Positions 16,369 through 17,301 of a stretch of 17,301 bases of DNA are shown in pieces. The DNA comes from JAICLL01 sp035252155 (GTDB lineage Bacteria; Planctomycetota; Planctomycetia; Pirellulales; JAICIG01), in assembly GCA_035252155.1 (NCBI GenBank), contig DATFDL010000070.1, positions 1 to 17,301 on the forward strand. The letters are read 5' to 3'. How positions within the stretch are numbered: the stretch's first letter is position 1; each line of letters begins with the position of its first letter. The position numbers and the translations under genes were made by a program. The notes below the pieces were generated by a model. The model saw only the letters and a list, made by a program, of their open reading frames with translations, did no database searches and was not told where the DNA came from.

Positions 16369-17301
16369 ATGACGCACGCACCCGGCGAGTCGAAAACGGA
16401 TGCAACTGCCGCGCCGCTCACCGCGATCTCCCATTCTGCGCGCCAAGTAATCGTCGTTGCCAATCCCTATAGCGGCCGGCGTGAAAATCGTTCGCGCGTC
16501 GAGGCCCTGGCCGCGGCGCTCGGCGATCGAGGGCTGCAATGCCGAATTATCTGGCAATTGCCCGAGCTGGCTGAAGTCGCCGCCGATCCCACCGCGCCGG
16601 AGCATTACCGCGCGGTGGTGGCGGCGGGCGGCGACGGCACGCTCAACCACGTGATCAACCTCCAAACACGGCTGCCGATCTTCATGTTTCCGCTGGGCAA
16701 TGAGAACCTCTTCGCCCAACAGTTCGAGGGCTGCCGCGATCCCCGCCGGGCCGCCGAGATTCTGGCAGCCGGCGCAATGCGCACCATCGACCTGGGCCGG
16801 GCGGGACAGCGCCTGTTCGTCATCGTCGCCAGTGCTGGCTTCGATGGCGACACCGCCCATCGCCTAGCGCGCTGGCGGCAACAGAGCGACGGCCTACGCC
16901 GCGTCCGCAGTCTCAGCTACGCGGCGCCAATTGTCGCCGCGGCGTTCGGCTATCGCTATCCGCTGCTCGATGTCGAAGCCGATGGGCGGCGGGTTCGTGG
17001 CGCGCTCTGCATGGTGTTCAACGTGCCACGCTATACCAGCAAGCTGCTGCTGACACCCGACGCCGATCCATCCGACGGGCTGCTGGACTGGATCGTTTTC
17101 GAGCGGCCGGGCAATCTGCCGCTGGTTGGCTATGCGCTCGCGGTTTGGCTGCGGCGGCATCGCCGACTGCAAGACGTGCAGTACGGCCAGGCCAAGCACA
17201 TCCGACTTTCCGCCGCCGAACCGGTGCCGCTGGAAATCGACGGCGAAGCAGCCGACTTTGCGCCGATCGACATCGAGGTATTACCGCAGGCGTTGCGGGT
17301 A
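16369..17301 (+). CDS. Diacylglycerol kinase catalytic domain (lipid kinase-like) protein, 3'-truncated
   Basis: This reading frame is open to the window end (311 codons, no stop). The family is recognised by VVANPYSG (29-36), the nucleotide-binding GGDGTLN (87-93), FPLGNENLFA (107-116) in place of the usual PLGTxNxFA, and ASAGFDGDTA. These mark the DAGK/YegS/BmrU family of ATP-dependent lipid or sphingoid kinases. The C-terminal part (RYTSKLLLTPDADPSDGLLDWIVF) matches the second domain of that fold. The substrate is unknown. ATG 16369 is the only usable start after the in-frame TAG at 16327, yet it has no good Shine-Dalgarno. The N-terminal 22 residues are a low-complexity tail. Confidence 0.9.
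   Translation, partial: MTHAPGESKTDATAAPLTAISHSARQVIVVANPYSGRRENRSRVEALAAALGDRGLQCRIIWQLPELAEVAADPTAPEHYRAVVAAGGDGTLNHVINLQTRLPIFMFPLGNENLFAQQFEGCRDPRRAAEILAAGAMRTIDLGRAGQRLFVIVASAGFDGDTAHRLARWRQQSDGLRRVRSLSYAAPIVAAAFGYRYPLLDVEADGRRVRGALCMVFNVPRYTSKLLLTPDADPSDGLLDWIVFERPGNLPLVGYALAVWLRRHRRLQDVQYGQAKHIRLSAAEPVPLEIDGEAADFAPIDIEVLPQALRV

Overview
The window is GC-rich, densely coding bacterial chromosome. The mix of genes suggests a planctomycete, probably of the Pirellulales type: a DUF2617 protein, a DUF3179 protein, a NagB-type deaminase fused to a PIG-L deacetylase, a secreted protease joined to a concanavalin-like domain, and many short palindromic intergenic repeats. This is inference from gene families and style. 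There is no rRNA gene or other marker in the window. I saw no tRNA gene, CRISPR array, insertion sequence or phage gene.

Layout. Positions 1-2900 (+) hold the 3' part of a two-domain M16 zinc peptidase, translationally coupled to a GNAT acetyltransferase. Positions 2901-4525 (-) hold a DUF2617 protein and an RmlD-like short-chain dehydrogenase relative that has lost its catalytic Tyr and Lys. After a 368-bp gap, 4894-6048 (+) encodes a secreted protein that looks like an outer-membrane beta-barrel. It converges on a gamma-glutamyltransferase gene (6282-8003, -), and a nested palindrome of about 184 bp lies between the two stops. From 8139 to 10860 (+) come a DUF3179 protein, a 32-residue basic peptide, a FabZ-like dehydratase and TrmB. 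An Hsp20 gene (11048-11488, -) with a very clear intrinsic terminator diverges from a trypsin-like protease gene (11777-13147, +), which overlaps a 99-residue orphan. A retropepsin-like protein (13498-14145, -) lies 19 bp behind the NagB/PIG-L fusion (14165-16075, -). A diacylglycerol/lipid kinase-like gene runs off the right end (16369 onward, +).

How the genes relate. Most are housekeeping or envelope genes: proteolysis, glutathione breakdown, fatty-acid synthesis, tRNA modification, protein quality control, amino-sugar catabolism and lipid phosphorylation. Only short co-directional groups look like operons: M16 with GNAT, the small basic peptide with fabZ, the protease with the 99-residue orphan, and nagB with the retropepsin. 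No obvious multi-gene defence or biosynthetic system is visible.

The most unusual content is in the non-coding DNA around trmB. Two inverted pairs of short hairpins bracket the gene (10020-10106 and 10881-10951). Three of the four hairpins have a GTAG tetranucleotide at the outer 5' end, the fourth GTGG, each followed by an 8-nt stem arm. This is the architecture of REPIN/BIME elements mobilised by RAYT (Y1/TnpA-REP) transposases. In the downstream pair the two stems differ in sequence but both are perfectly paired around the same GTGA loop, which is a covariation-like signal. Inside these pairs, heptamer repeats also flank trmB, and one array has become the 3' end of its coding sequence.
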